64,000 nt of DNA from Pseudaquabacterium pictum (lineage in GTDB: Bacteria > Pseudomonadota > Gammaproteobacteria > Burkholderiales > Burkholderiaceae_C). Made by a program: the position numbers and the translations under genes. Where the stretch lies: positions 372,001 to 436,000 of the forward strand of contig NZ_BJCL01000001.1 of assembly GCF_005403045.1 (NCBI RefSeq), read 5' to 3'. Below, piece by piece: positions 47,918 to 56,429 of this stretch; position 1 is the first letter of the stretch; each line of letters begins with the position of its first letter. The notes beneath the pieces are model-generated. The model searched no databases. It worked only from the letters and a program-made list of their open reading frames with translations, and was not told where the DNA came from.

Positions 47918-48397
47918 ATGAAGCGCTTCCATGTGCACGTGCATGTCGATGACCTCGCCAAGAGCATCGGCTTCTATTCCCAGCTGTTTGCCGCCCAGCC
48001 GGCACGGCAGGAAGACGACTACGCCAAGTGGATGCTGGACGACCCGCCGGTCAACTTCGCCATCTCCACCCGCGGGCAACAGGCCGGCATCGACCACCTA
48101 GGCATCCAGACCGATGACGCCACCGAACTGGCGGCGCTGAAGGCCCGCGCCGACGCCGCCGACATGGCGCTGCTGGACGAAGGCACGACCACCTGCTGCT
48201 ATGCCCGCAGCGAGAAGCACTGGGTGACCGACCCGCAGGGCATCGCCTGGGAGCATTTCCATACCCTGGGCAACATCCCGGTGTTCCATGAGGCCCCGGT
48301 GACCGCCGCCGCCGAACCGGCTGCCTGCTGCACGCCGGCCGCGCCGCGCGGCAAGCCGCTGTCCATCCCGGTCAGGGCGGCCGGCAGCTGCTGCTGA
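47918..48397 (+). CDS. ArsI/CadI-family VOC protein (metal/organoarsenical resistance)
   Basis: A 159-residue vicinal-oxygen-chelate protein. It has the ArsI landmarks: HVHVDDLAKSIGFYSQLF, a His in IDHLGIQ, the vicinal Cys pair at 93-94 in TTCCYA, and the Glu in WEHFHTLG. ArsI breaks the C-As bond of trivalent organoarsenicals; related CadI proteins respond to cadmium. A Cys-rich tail (AACCTP, GSCC) may help bind metal. A GGAGA site precedes ATG 47918. Confidence 0.85.
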   Translation: MKRFHVHVHVDDLAKSIGFYSQLFAAQPARQEDDYAKWMLDDPPVNFAISTRGQQAGIDHLGIQTDDATELAALKARADAADMALLDEGTTTCCYARSEKHWVTDPQGIAWEHFHTLGNIPVFHEAPVTAAAEPAACCTPAAPRGKPLSIPVRAAGSCC

Positions 48398-48404
48398 ACT
48401 GGCC

Positions 48405-48785
48405 TCAGGCCACGCCGGCAACGGCGAAGTCCAGCTCCACCCGGGCCCCGTTGGGGCAGTGGCAGAACAGCTGCCACAGGCCGCCGCCGGGCAGTTCCCG
48501 CAGGTCGTACGGCACGCCGGCCGCGTCCAGCCGGGCCTTCACGCCCGGCAGGTCGGTGGCGGTGAAGGCCATGTGGTCGATCACCCCGGTGCGCGGCGTC
48601 GGCAGCGGCCGGCCGAAGACGATGTGCAGCACCGCCTGGGTGCCGCCGGGCGCGTACAGCCAGGCGCCGGGAAAGTCGAACGGCGGCCGTGGGCCGTCCA
48701 CCAGTCCGAGCAGGCCGCAGTAGAAGGCCAGCGTCGCCTCGCGGTCGTCGGCGACGATGGTGAAGTGGTTCATGCCGTGGATCAT
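48405..48785 (-). CDS. VOC-family (glyoxalase-like) protein
   Basis: A 126-residue glyoxalase/bleomycin-resistance fold made of two beta-alpha-beta-beta-beta units. Candidate metal ligands are His in MNHFTIVA, His in VIDHMAFTA and Glu in RVELDFA. Such proteins are isomerases, dioxygenases or drug-binding proteins; the substrate is unknown. Convergent with the ArsI/CadI-like gene, with seven bases between the stops. Confidence 0.82.
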   Translation of the reverse strand: MIHGMNHFTIVADDREATLAFYCGLLGLVDGPRPPFDFPGAWLYAPGGTQAVLHIVFGRPLPTPRTGVIDHMAFTATDLPGVKARLDAAGVPYDLRELPGGGLWQLFCHCPNGARVELDFAVAGVA

Positions 48786-48901
48786 CGCGGGGCTCCTGGG
48801 TGGTGCCGATGGGCTGGCGCGGATTGTGCGGCCGCCGTGTCGGGCAGGTGACGGCAGCGCCGGGCCTGCGGTCTAGCATGCCCGCTTTCAAGGAGACACG
48901 C

Positions 48902-49279
48902 ATGCAACCCGACGTCCGCGCCGCGATCGAGCAGACCATCCAGACCTACTTCGACGGCCTGTACGAGGGCAACGCCGACAAGCTGGCCAGCGTGTTCCAC
49001 CCCGGCAGCGCCCTCACCTACGACAACGCCGGCACGGTACTGGTGTGGCCGCTGGCCGACTGGCTGAAGGCGGTGCGCGAGCGGCCCTCGCCCCAGGCCA
49101 GGGGCCTGGCCCGCGACGACGCCATCCTGCTGATCGACCAGAGCGGCCCGACCACGGCGCTGGTCAAGGTCAAGTGCCAGATCCCGCCGCGCTACTTCAC
49201 CGATTACCTCAACCTGCTGTGCATCGGCGGCCAGTGGAAGGTGGCGCAGAAGGTGTTTGCCACCGAGGTGCGCAATTGA
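48902..49279 (+). CDS. NTF2-like protein (lumazine-binding-like)
   Basis: A 125-residue NTF2-fold protein: an N-terminal helix (IEQTIQTYFDGLYEGNADKLASVFHP) then four strands, with LNLLCIGGQWKVAQKVF near the end, typical of the putative lumazine-binding subgroup. AAGGAG lies six bases upstream of ATG 48902, and a TAGCAT (48874-48879) could serve as -10. Its last bases overlap the acyl-CoA synthetase start, so both are coupled. Its ligand is unknown. Confidence 0.8.
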   Translation: MQPDVRAAIEQTIQTYFDGLYEGNADKLASVFHPGSALTYDNAGTVLVWPLADWLKAVRERPSPQARGLARDDAILLIDQSGPTTALVKVKCQIPPRYFTDYLNLLCIGGQWKVAQKVFATEVRN

Positions 49280-50886
49280 CGGCCGCCAACACCCGGGCCG
49301 ATTTCAACCAGCCGCTGTACCAGGGCGCCAATGTCGGCGACCTGGTCGCCAGCGCCATCGCCCGTGGCGGCGAGCGTGTGGCCTTCATCAGCGACGACAC
49401 CCGGTGGACCTACCGCGAGCTCGGCGCCAAGGTCAGCCAGGTGGTGCAGGCCCTGGCCGCGCGCGGCCTGCGGCGCGGCGATGCGGTGGCCACGCTGTCG
49501 GCCAACCGGCCCGAGGCCTTCCTGATCACCGCCGCGGCCTACCTGATGGGCCTGCGGCTGACCTGGATGAACCCCACCTCGTCGGAGGACGACCACGCCT
49601 ACATCCTGGAAGACTCGGGCGTGACCACGCTGTTCTTCTGCCCGAAGACCTTCGGCGACCGCACCCGGGTGCTGCGCCAGCGGGTGCCGGGCGTGCAGCG
49701 GGCCATGTCCTTCGGCGACAGCGGCGGGTTGGGCGAGGACCTGCTGGCTGCCGCCGCCACCCACACCCCGGGGCCGCTGCTGCCACAGGCCGAACCCGAG
49801 GACGTGTGCGTGCTGATCTACACCGGCGGCACCACCGGCCGGCCCAAGGGCGTGGCGCACACCCACCGGGTGCATGTCACGATGATCCTCACCGAGATGG
49901 CCGACTGGGACTGGCCGCGCGAGATCCGCTTCCTGGCGCTGACGCCGATCACCCATGCCTCGGGCGCGATGATCATGCCGGTGCTGCTCAAGAGCGGCAC
50001 CTACGCCATGACCCAGGGCTTCACACCCGAGAAGTTCATCCGCCTGGTCGAGCAGCACCGCATCACCGCCACCTTCCTGGTGCCGACCATGGTCTACGTG
50101 CTGCTGGACAGCCCGGCCCGCGCAGGCGCCGACCTGTCCAGCCTGCAGCTGATCATCTACGGCGCGTCGCCGATGTCGCCGGCCCGGCTGACCGAGGGCA
50201 TCCGGGAGTTCGGTCCGGTGTTCATGCAGCTGTATGCGCAGAGCGAGGCGCCCAACACCGTCACCGTGCTGCACCAGCACGAGCATGACCCGGTGCACCA
50301 CCCCGAACGCCTGGCCAGCTGCGGCACACCCTGCGTCGGCACCCAGGTGCGCCTGCTCGATGACGATGGCCGCGAGGTGCCGCGTGGCGAGGTGGGCGAG
50401 ATCTGCGTGCGCGGCCCGCTGGTGATGCAGGGCTACTGGAACAAGCCCGAGGAAACCGCCAAGGCCCTGCGCCACGGCTGGCTCTACACCGGCGACATGG
50501 CCCGGCAGGATGCCGACGGGTTCCTGTACATCGTCGACCGCAGCAAGGACATGATCATCAGCGGCGGCTTCAACGTCTACCCGCGCGAGGTGGAAGACGC
50601 GCTGAGCCAGCACCCCGCCGTGGCCGCCGCTGCGGTGGTGGGCGTGCCCGATGCCAAGTGGGGCGAGGCGGTGCGCGCCCTGGTGGTGCTGCGGCCCGGC
50701 GCCAGCGTGGCGGCAGAAAAGCTGATGGCCGAATTGATGGCCTTCGTGCGCGACAAGAAGGGCGCCGTCTACACGCCCAAGGCCATCGACTTCGTCGATG
50801 CACTGCCAGTGACCGGGCTTGGCAAGCTCGACAAGAAGGCCATTCGGGCGCAGTTCTGGCACGGCCAGGGCCGCGCCGTACATTGA
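49276..50886 (+). CDS. AMP-forming acyl-CoA synthetase
   Basis: A 536-residue ANL-superfamily ligase. Its P-loop is LIYTGGTTGRPKG, followed by LYAQSEAPN, the hinge region GWLYTGD...FLYIVDRSKDMIISGGFNVYPRE, and the catalytic Lys in GLGKLDKKAI. It activates a carboxylic acid to its CoA thioester. The start is TTG 49276, overlapping the previous stop (TTGA), with GAGGTG seven bases upstream; no ATG fits the N-terminal homology. The acid is unknown; aromatic or medium-chain acids are likely. Confidence 0.87.
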   Translation: MTAANTRADFNQPLYQGANVGDLVASAIARGGERVAFISDDTRWTYRELGAKVSQVVQALAARGLRRGDAVATLSANRPEAFLITAAAYLMGLRLTWMNPTSSEDDHAYILEDSGVTTLFFCPKTFGDRTRVLRQRVPGVQRAMSFGDSGGLGEDLLAAAATHTPGPLLPQAEPEDVCVLIYTGGTTGRPKGVAHTHRVHVTMILTEMADWDWPREIRFLALTPITHASGAMIMPVLLKSGTYAMTQGFTPEKFIRLVEQHRITATFLVPTMVYVLLDSPARAGADLSSLQLIIYGASPMSPARLTEGIREFGPVFMQLYAQSEAPNTVTVLHQHEHDPVHHPERLASCGTPCVGTQVRLLDDDGREVPRGEVGEICVRGPLVMQGYWNKPEETAKALRHGWLYTGDMARQDADGFLYIVDRSKDMIISGGFNVYPREVEDALSQHPAVAAAAVVGVPDAKWGEAVRALVVLRPGASVAAEKLMAELMAFVRDKKGAVYTPKAIDFVDALPVTGLGKLDKKAIRAQFWHGQGRAVH

Positions 50887-50890
50887 CTGG

Positions 50891-51457
50891 ATGTTGCAGC
50901 GTCGCCACCTCCTTGCCGCCCCGCTCGTCCTGCCCGCCCTGCTGACGGGCGCGCAGGCCGCACCGCTGGACCTGCTGCGCGAGGGCGGCCTGGTGCTGGC
51001 CCTGCGCCACGCGCTGGCACCGGGCACCTTCGATCCGCCAGAATTCAAGCTGGGCGTCTGCAGCACCCAGCGCAACCTCAACGATGTGGGGCGCCAGCAG
51101 GCGCGTGACATCGGCGCCTGGTTCCAGGCCCAGCGGCTGAAGCCGGCGCGGGTGCGGTCCAGCCCCTGGTGCCGCTGTGTCGACACGGCGCAGCTGGCCT
51201 TCGGCACCCACGAGGCCTGGCCCGCACTGGGCTCGCCGCGCGGCGCCACCGAGGCCACCAATGCCGAGAGCCTGGAAGCGCTGCGCGCGGCCATCCGCAG
51301 CGCCAGCGCCCAGCGCGGGCGCTTCGAGGTGTGGGTGACCCACATGTTTGTGCTTGCCGACCTGGTCGGCCAGAACACCGGCGTGAGCGAAGGCCTGCTG
51401 CTGCGGGCCGGCGCCGACGGCGCGCCCCAGGTGCTGGGGCGCTGGTCGCTGGGCTGA
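50891..51457 (+). CDS. Secreted histidine-phosphatase-superfamily protein
   Basis: A 188-residue protein with an N-terminal signal (RRHLLAAPLVLPALLTGAQA), possibly Tat-like with its double arginine. The phosphatase-like domain has LALRHALAPG with the Arg-His pair, RSSPWCRCVDTA and a second His in WVTHMFV. The first motif lacks the usual RHGE form, so activity is uncertain. It starts four bases after the acyl-CoA synthetase. Found as a short branch-2-like protein in other Betaproteobacteria. Confidence 0.75.
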   Translation: MLQRRHLLAAPLVLPALLTGAQAAPLDLLREGGLVLALRHALAPGTFDPPEFKLGVCSTQRNLNDVGRQQARDIGAWFQAQRLKPARVRSSPWCRCVDTAQLAFGTHEAWPALGSPRGATEATNAESLEALRAAIRSASAQRGRFEVWVTHMFVLADLVGQNTGVSEGLLLRAGADGAPQVLGRWSLG

Positions 51458-51470
51458 AGCGCCCGGCGGG

Positions 51471-51935
51471 TTACTTGGCCGTCACCGCCTCGGCAATCCC
51501 GGCCAGGGCCTTCTGCAGGTTGGGCACCACCGGGCAGGCCGCGGCGCCGTGGCGCTGGGCCAGCCAGGCCGGATCGTTGTAGCCCAGCCAGACCTGGGCC
51601 TGGGCGTCTTCCCACACCAGGGCCTTCAGCGGCAGGTCGATGCCGGCGCCCTGGGCGCATTCCATCAGCGGCGTGCCACCCTGCGGGTTGCCGAAGATCA
51701 GCAGCTCGGTCGGGCGCAGCGTCTTGCCCACCTTGGCGGCGCCGGCGGCATGGTCGATGCGCGCGAACACGTTCAGGCCGCGCTGCTTCACCTGGGCTTC
51801 CAGGCGGTTCATGGTCTCGGCGGCGGTGTGCGGGCTCTTCACGGCCACCAGGCCGTCAGCGGCCAGGGCCGGGGTGGCGGCCAGGTTGGCCAGGGTCAGC
51901 AGGCCGGCGGTGGCCAGGGTACGCAGGAATTGCAT
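51471..51935 (-). CDS. Secreted DUF302 protein
   Basis: A 154-residue protein with a signal peptide (to about residue 25, PALAA-DG) and one DUF302 domain: HTAAETMNRLEAQVKQRGLNVFARIDHAAGA, then LLIFGNPQGGTPLM and LPLKALVWEDAQ. DUF302 proteins are small periplasmic or cytoplasmic proteins of unknown role that often bind a small molecule. ATG 51935 has GAGGA upstream on the minus strand. A 7-base-stem hairpin (51962-51981) lies just upstream, behind the rhodanese gene. Confidence 0.85.
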   Translation of the reverse strand: MQFLRTLATAGLLTLANLAATPALAADGLVAVKSPHTAAETMNRLEAQVKQRGLNVFARIDHAAGAAKVGKTLRPTELLIFGNPQGGTPLMECAQGAGIDLPLKALVWEDAQAQVWLGYNDPAWLAQRHGAAACPVVPNLQKALAGIAEAVTAK

Positions 51936-52039
51936 GTCGTCCTCGGGAGGGATGGTGGCGTGCAGGGCAGTGCGGCCCTGCCGGGCCGTCAAGCGCGGCC
52001 GGGCGTGACTGTATGCCACGCCACCCACTGCCACTGCCG

Positions 52040-53662
52040 TCAGGCAGCCGGCAGCACGCGGAAGTGGTGGGTCCCGTCGCGGCCCAGCTGCGCGACCAGA
52101 CCGAACTCCCAATCGAGGTAGCCCTGCATGGCCTCGCGCGGCGCATCGGTGCCCTCGTAGGGCCGGCGGTAGCGGTCGATGCGCAGGCTCAGCAGGTTGG
52201 CCTCGCCCGGCTCCAGCGGCGCCCCGGCGGCCACCCAGGCGGCGGTGCCACCGGCCAGCGCATGGGCCGGGCGGCCGGTCAGGCGGGTGAAGTCAGCAGC
52301 GGCCAGCCGGGCCAGCCGGCCATCGCCGCAGGTGAAGACCAGCTGGTCGACCACCGGCAGCTCGGGCGCGATGGTGCGCAGGTCGGTGCGCAGCAGCCAG
52401 TGCGCGCCGGGCACATGGCCCTTCACATGGGCGGCGCTGGTGCCCACATCCAGCAGCAGCGTGCGGCCGGCGTCGCGCCAGGCAGCGAGCGTCGGCACAT
52501 CGACCTGCGGCACGTCCGGCAATGGCGCGTGCGGCGGCTGCCAGGGGCCGTGGGCGGTGTGCTGCTCGGGCGTGGTGGCGCTGGGTTGGTCGGTCAGCCA
52601 GCCCACCTCCCAGCCCATCTGGGCCAGCCAGTGGGCCGTCATCGCGGCACGCACACCGTCGCTGGCCGGGCCGCCATCGGCCAGGGCAATGCGGGCCCCA
52701 CGCACCGCGGCGCACACATCGGTCTCCTGCACCAGCTGGCCGCCGGGCGCGCTGCCGAAGCCGGGCAGGTGGCCGGCGGCGTATTCCTCGGGTGTGCGCA
52801 CATCCCAGCGGTACAGGGTGCGGCGGGTGTCGGCTTCCCAGGCGGCCAGGCTGGCAGCGGTCAGGCGCACGGCGCCCGCGCGGTCGGCCAGGGCCTGGGC
52901 CGATGCCCGCGCCGCCGCCAGGTTGGCCGGGCTGACGCCCCCGAAGCGCCGCTGCGCACCATGGTCCAGCACCTGGCCGGCCAGCAGCCAGCCGATGGTG
53001 CCGTTGCGCAGCGCCGCCACCGGGTTGGGGATGCCGGCGTTCACCAGGCTCTGGGTGCCGATGATGCTGCGGGTGCGGCCGGCGCAGTTGACGATCACCC
53101 GGGTGTTGGGATTGGGCGCCAGGTCGCGCACCCGCAGCGCCAGCTCGGCGCCGGGCACGCTGGTGCCACCGGGGATGCTCATCGTGGCGTATTCATCGAA
53201 GCGGCGGGCATCCAGCACCACCACATCGGCCTTCGCATCCAGCAGGGCCTTCACCTCCTCGGCCGGCAGGCTGGGCGTGTGGCGCTCATGCTCGACCAGT
53301 TCACCAAAGCTCTTGCTGGGCACGTTGACATCGCGGAACAGCTCGCCGCCGGCATCGCGCCAGCCGGCCAGGCCGCCGTCCAGCACATGCACCCGGGTGT
53401 AGCCCAGGGCCTGCAGCTCCAGCGCGGCAGGCGCGGCCAGGCCTTCGCCGTTGTCGTAGACGGCGATGGTCACGTCGCGCCGCGGCAGGCGCCAGGGTGC
53501 GTCCAGCGCGATGCGGCCGGCGCCGATCTGCACCGCCCACAGCGGATGGGCCTGGGCGAACGGGTCTTCCTCGCGCACGTCGACCAGGGCGAGCTCCTGC
53601 CGGTCCAGCAGCAGCTGCCGCACCTGGGCGGGCGTCATCACGGGCAGATCGGGCGTGCTCAT
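52040..53662 (-). CDS. Four-domain rhodanese (sulfurtransferase) protein
   Basis: A 540-residue protein made of four rhodanese folds. Domain 1 (about 8-105) has Asp70 where the persulfide Cys should be (YDNGEG); domain 2 (about 130-235) carries Cys193 in NCAGRTRS; domain 3 (about 270-360) has Asp329; domain 4 (about 385-480) carries Cys445 in TCGDGRL. Two domains are therefore catalytic and two structural. A final ~50 residues form a C-terminal tail. ATG 53662 overlaps the thiol dioxygenase stop by four bases. It probably moves sulfane sulfur from the oxidised thiol pathway. Confidence 0.88.
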   Translation of the reverse strand: MSTPDLPVMTPAQVRQLLLDRQELALVDVREEDPFAQAHPLWAVQIGAGRIALDAPWRLPRRDVTIAVYDNGEGLAAPAALELQALGYTRVHVLDGGLAGWRDAGGELFRDVNVPSKSFGELVEHERHTPSLPAEEVKALLDAKADVVVLDARRFDEYATMSIPGGTSVPGAELALRVRDLAPNPNTRVIVNCAGRTRSIIGTQSLVNAGIPNPVAALRNGTIGWLLAGQVLDHGAQRRFGGVSPANLAAARASAQALADRAGAVRLTAASLAAWEADTRRTLYRWDVRTPEEYAAGHLPGFGSAPGGQLVQETDVCAAVRGARIALADGGPASDGVRAAMTAHWLAQMGWEVGWLTDQPSATTPEQHTAHGPWQPPHAPLPDVPQVDVPTLAAWRDAGRTLLLDVGTSAAHVKGHVPGAHWLLRTDLRTIAPELPVVDQLVFTCGDGRLARLAAADFTRLTGRPAHALAGGTAAWVAAGAPLEPGEANLLSLRIDRYRRPYEGTDAPREAMQGYLDWEFGLVAQLGRDGTHHFRVLPAA

Positions 53663-54252
53663 GCGCCCTCCTTCGAACGGTCCCACAGGTTGGGCAGCAT
53701 GGTGTTGCTGTAGCCGGAGATGAAGGGCTTGCGCGTGCCGTCGGCCGCATACACCCAGCGCTGCACCGCGCCGATGTTGCCGCCGTAGACATGGATGCTG
53801 ATCGACACCTGGCCGGGCACCGCGTTGCGCACCAGGTGCACATCGCCCAGCGTGGGCGACACCGCCTCCACCTGGCCGGGCACCAGCCGCGTGGGTGCGC
53901 CCTGCGGCACCATGGCGCCGCCGGCATCGGGCGCGTAGGGCTGGGATTCCTCCTGCCCGCGCAGCATGCCGATCAGGCCCCACACCGTGTGGTCGTGCAC
54001 CGGCGTCTGCTGGCCCGGGCCCCAGACGAAGCTGACGACCGAGAAGCGCTCCAGCGGATCGCAGTGCAGCAGGTACTGGCGGTAGAACTGCGGGTGCGGC
54101 TGGGCCAGCTCGTCGGGCAGCCAGTCGTCGCGCGACACCAGCGTGGCCAGGCGGCCCCGCAGATCGGCCAGCAGGTCGGCCTCGGGCCGGGGCAGCGCCA
54201 CGGCCTCGGTGGCGGCGCGCACGAAGTCGCGCAAGGGGCGGAGATCGGTCAT
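53659..54252 (-). CDS. Thiol dioxygenase (cysteine or 3-mercaptopropionate dioxygenase)
   Basis: A 197-residue cupin of the cysteine dioxygenase type I family that adds O2 to a thiol to give a sulfinate. The three iron His are visible: His86 and His88 in TPVHDHTVWG and His139 in GDVHLVRN. The substrate segment FYRQYLLHCDP (Arg58, Gln59) looks like the Gln-type bacterial group that prefers 3-mercaptopropionate, but I cannot align it with certainty. It is the first gene of a pair with the rhodanese protein; the divergent hypothetical gene starts 39 bases away. Confidence 0.88.
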   Translation of the reverse strand: MTDLRPLRDFVRAATEAVALPRPEADLLADLRGRLATLVSRDDWLPDELAQPHPQFYRQYLLHCDPLERFSVVSFVWGPGQQTPVHDHTVWGLIGMLRGQEESQPYAPDAGGAMVPQGAPTRLVPGQVEAVSPTLGDVHLVRNAVPGQVSISIHVYGGNIGAVQRWVYAADGTRKPFISGYSNTMLPNLWDRSKEGA

Positions 54253-54291
54253 GCCGGCATTGTGGGCTGGCGCCCTCGCTAGACTTGTCCC

Positions 54292-54774
54292 ATGAACGAC
54301 GCGCCCACCGACACCGCAGAGCCCATCCACGAACCTCGCCTCTGGCGCGACAACGGCTGGACGGCCCGGGTGATCAAGAACGAGGACGACGAGGGCTGGG
54401 CCGTGGCCATGGTCAAGGACGGCGAGCCCGAGCCCGCCCTGGTGGGCCCCTGGACCATGGGCCGCGACAAGAAGAACCCGAAGCCGCTGGACACCAATGC
54501 CTTCAACACCCTGGTGAAGACCGCCAGCGAGGTGATCCGCCGGCATGAGCAGAGCCTGCAGGCCACGCTGCACAAGGAGATCGCCATCAGCTACGTGGCC
54601 GGCCGCATCACCGTGGCGCTGGACATCGTGCCCGATGACGACGATCCGCATGCACTGCTGAGCGCCGCCGACGAGGCCGGCGCCGAGCTGGCACGGGTGA
54701 AGGTGTCGGCCGGCTTCCGGTTGAACCGCGCCAGCGCCACGGCCTGGGCAGACGGCGGCTTCGGTCGGCCCTGA
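54292..54774 (+). CDS. Conserved hypothetical protein
   Basis: A 160-residue acidic, soluble protein with no signal peptide or membrane segment. It contains WTARVIKNEDDEGWAVAMV, PWTMGRDKKNPKPLD and a central helix (FNTLVKTASEVIRRHEQ), then a strand region (ISYVAGRITVALDIVPDDDD). I know similar unnamed proteins from Burkholderiales but no domain name. ATG 54292 lies only six bases after a TAGACT hexamer (54280-54285) with no ribosome site, suggesting a leaderless message. The stop overlaps the esterase start (TGATG). Confidence 0.7.
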   Translation: MNDAPTDTAEPIHEPRLWRDNGWTARVIKNEDDEGWAVAMVKDGEPEPALVGPWTMGRDKKNPKPLDTNAFNTLVKTASEVIRRHEQSLQATLHKEIAISYVAGRITVALDIVPDDDDPHALLSAADEAGAELARVKVSAGFRLNRASATAWADGGFGRP

Positions 54775-56408
54775 TGCACCATCCCGCCGCACCGGCCAGG
54801 CGATCGCCCGCGGCGTGCGGCGGCGCTGAACCGGCATGGCCGACTCGCGGGCTGCGGCAAAGCCTGGCGCAGCTGGCCCTGCTGCTGAGCCTGCTGGTGC
54901 TGTGGCTGCCGGGCGCCCGGGCCGAGGCCGGCGCCACCGTGCAGACCGCCGCGGGCCGGCTGCAGGGCCGCGTGGTCGACGGCCTGGCCGTGTTCCGCGG
55001 CATCCCCTATGCCCGGGCGCCGGTGGGTGCGCTGCGCTGGCAACCGCCGCAGGCCCTGCCGCCCTGGCGTGGCGTGCGCGAGGCCGGCACCAACGGCGCC
55101 GCCTGCACCCAGACGCCGGGGCCCTCGCTGGAAGGCGGCGGCGACCCCGGCCCCCTCAGCGAGGACTGTCTCTTCCTCAACATCTGGGCGCCGGCCGACG
55201 CGGCAGCAGCGCCGGGTCCCCGCCCGGTGCTGGTCTGGCTGCATGGCGGTGCCCTGGTGCTGGGCGCCGGTGGCCTCGACATCTACGACGGCGCCGCGCT
55301 GGCACGCCAGGGCCTGGTGGTGGTGACCCTGAACTACCGCCTGGGCCCGCTGGGCTACTTCAACCACCCGGCGCTTGAGGCCCGGTCACCCGACGGTGCC
55401 ATGAACTTCGGTCTGCTCGACCAGATCGCCGCGCTGCGCTGGGTGCAGCGCCACATCGCCGCCTTCGGCGGCGACCCGCGGCAGATCACGGTGGCCGGCC
55501 AGTCGGCCGGTGCGCAGAGCGTGCTCGCGCTGCTGGCTGCGCCACCCGCGCGCGGGCTGGTCCAGCGCGCCATCGTGCAGAGCGCCTACGGCATCCCCAG
55601 CCACAGCCGGGCGCAGGCCCGCGCGGCTGGCGTGCGGCTGGCGAGTGCGGTGGGCTTGCCAGGCGCCCGCGCCAGCCTGACGCAGCTGCGCCGGGTGCCG
55701 GCGGCGCAGCTGGTGGCCCAGGCGGGCCCGGGCCGCAGCCTGGCACCCAGCCTGATCGTCGGCGACGCGGCAATGCCGCAGGCGCTGCTGCCCGCCTTCC
55801 AGGCCGGCCGCCAGGCCGCCGTGCCGCTGCTGATCGGCAGCACCAGCCATGAGGCCAGCGTGGCCCTGGCCTTCGGCCTGCAGCCGGCGGTGCTGGTGCA
55901 GCAACTGGGTGCGGCGCGCATCCTGCTCGCGCCGCTGTACCCGGGCGTGACCGACGAGGCCGAGCTGGGCCGCCAGGTGGTGCGTGACGTGGCCTTCACG
56001 GCCTTTGCCCGCCGCATCGCGGTGCTGCAGTCGCGCCGGGCACCGGTGTGGCGCTACCACTTCGACCGCCTGCCCGAGGCTGCCCGCGGCACGCAGCCCG
56101 GCGTGGCGCATGGCGGCGAGGTGCCGGCGGTGTTCGGCACCGGCGACCTGTGCCGGTGCCTGGCCGTGCCGCTGAGCGATGCCGACCGCCAGGCCTGGCA
56201 GCGCGTCTCGGCGCGCTGGGCCGCCTTTGCCCGCGGCGGCCCGCCCGACACCGCCGCCGGCCCGGCCTGGCCGCGCGACAGCCGCTGGCAACCGGTGGTG
56301 CTGGAGTTCGGCGAGACCGAGGCGGTGGTGCCCGACTTCATGCGCCAGCGCCTGGACACCCTGGTGGCCGGCCTCGCCCTGGCCGGCTGGTTCGCCGGCA
56401 GCCGTTGA
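54774..56408 (+). CDS. Secreted type B carboxylesterase
   Basis: A 544-residue esterase of the acetylcholinesterase/pNB-esterase family. A long N-terminus with a transmembrane or signal stretch (LAQLALLLSLLVLWLPGARA) precedes the catalytic domain. The opening FRGIPYARAPVGALRW, the oxyanion WLHGGALVLGAG, the nucleophile Ser244 in GQSAGAQS, and the His in GVAHGGEVPAVFG are complete. It should hydrolyse esters in the periplasm or outside. A tandem-start alternative is an ATG inside the frame (54836 region); the N-terminal 30 residues are Arg/Pro-rich and uncertain. Confidence 0.87.
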   Translation: MHHPAAPARRSPAACGGAEPAWPTRGLRQSLAQLALLLSLLVLWLPGARAEAGATVQTAAGRLQGRVVDGLAVFRGIPYARAPVGALRWQPPQALPPWRGVREAGTNGAACTQTPGPSLEGGGDPGPLSEDCLFLNIWAPADAAAAPGPRPVLVWLHGGALVLGAGGLDIYDGAALARQGLVVVTLNYRLGPLGYFNHPALEARSPDGAMNFGLLDQIAALRWVQRHIAAFGGDPRQITVAGQSAGAQSVLALLAAPPARGLVQRAIVQSAYGIPSHSRAQARAAGVRLASAVGLPGARASLTQLRRVPAAQLVAQAGPGRSLAPSLIVGDAAMPQALLPAFQAGRQAAVPLLIGSTSHEASVALAFGLQPAVLVQQLGAARILLAPLYPGVTDEAELGRQVVRDVAFTAFARRIAVLQSRRAPVWRYHFDRLPEAARGTQPGVAHGGEVPAVFGTGDLCRCLAVPLSDADRQAWQRVSARWAAFARGGPPDTAAGPAWPRDSRWQPVVLEFGETEAVVPDFMRQRLDTLVAGLALAGWFAGSR

Positions 56409-56429
56409 CACCACGACCCGCGCCCGCCC

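Noticed and set aside
49204-51660. An 818-codon minus-strand frame opposite the acyl-CoA synthetase
   Set aside because: Contains no motifs and would overlap several well-supported genes on the other strand.
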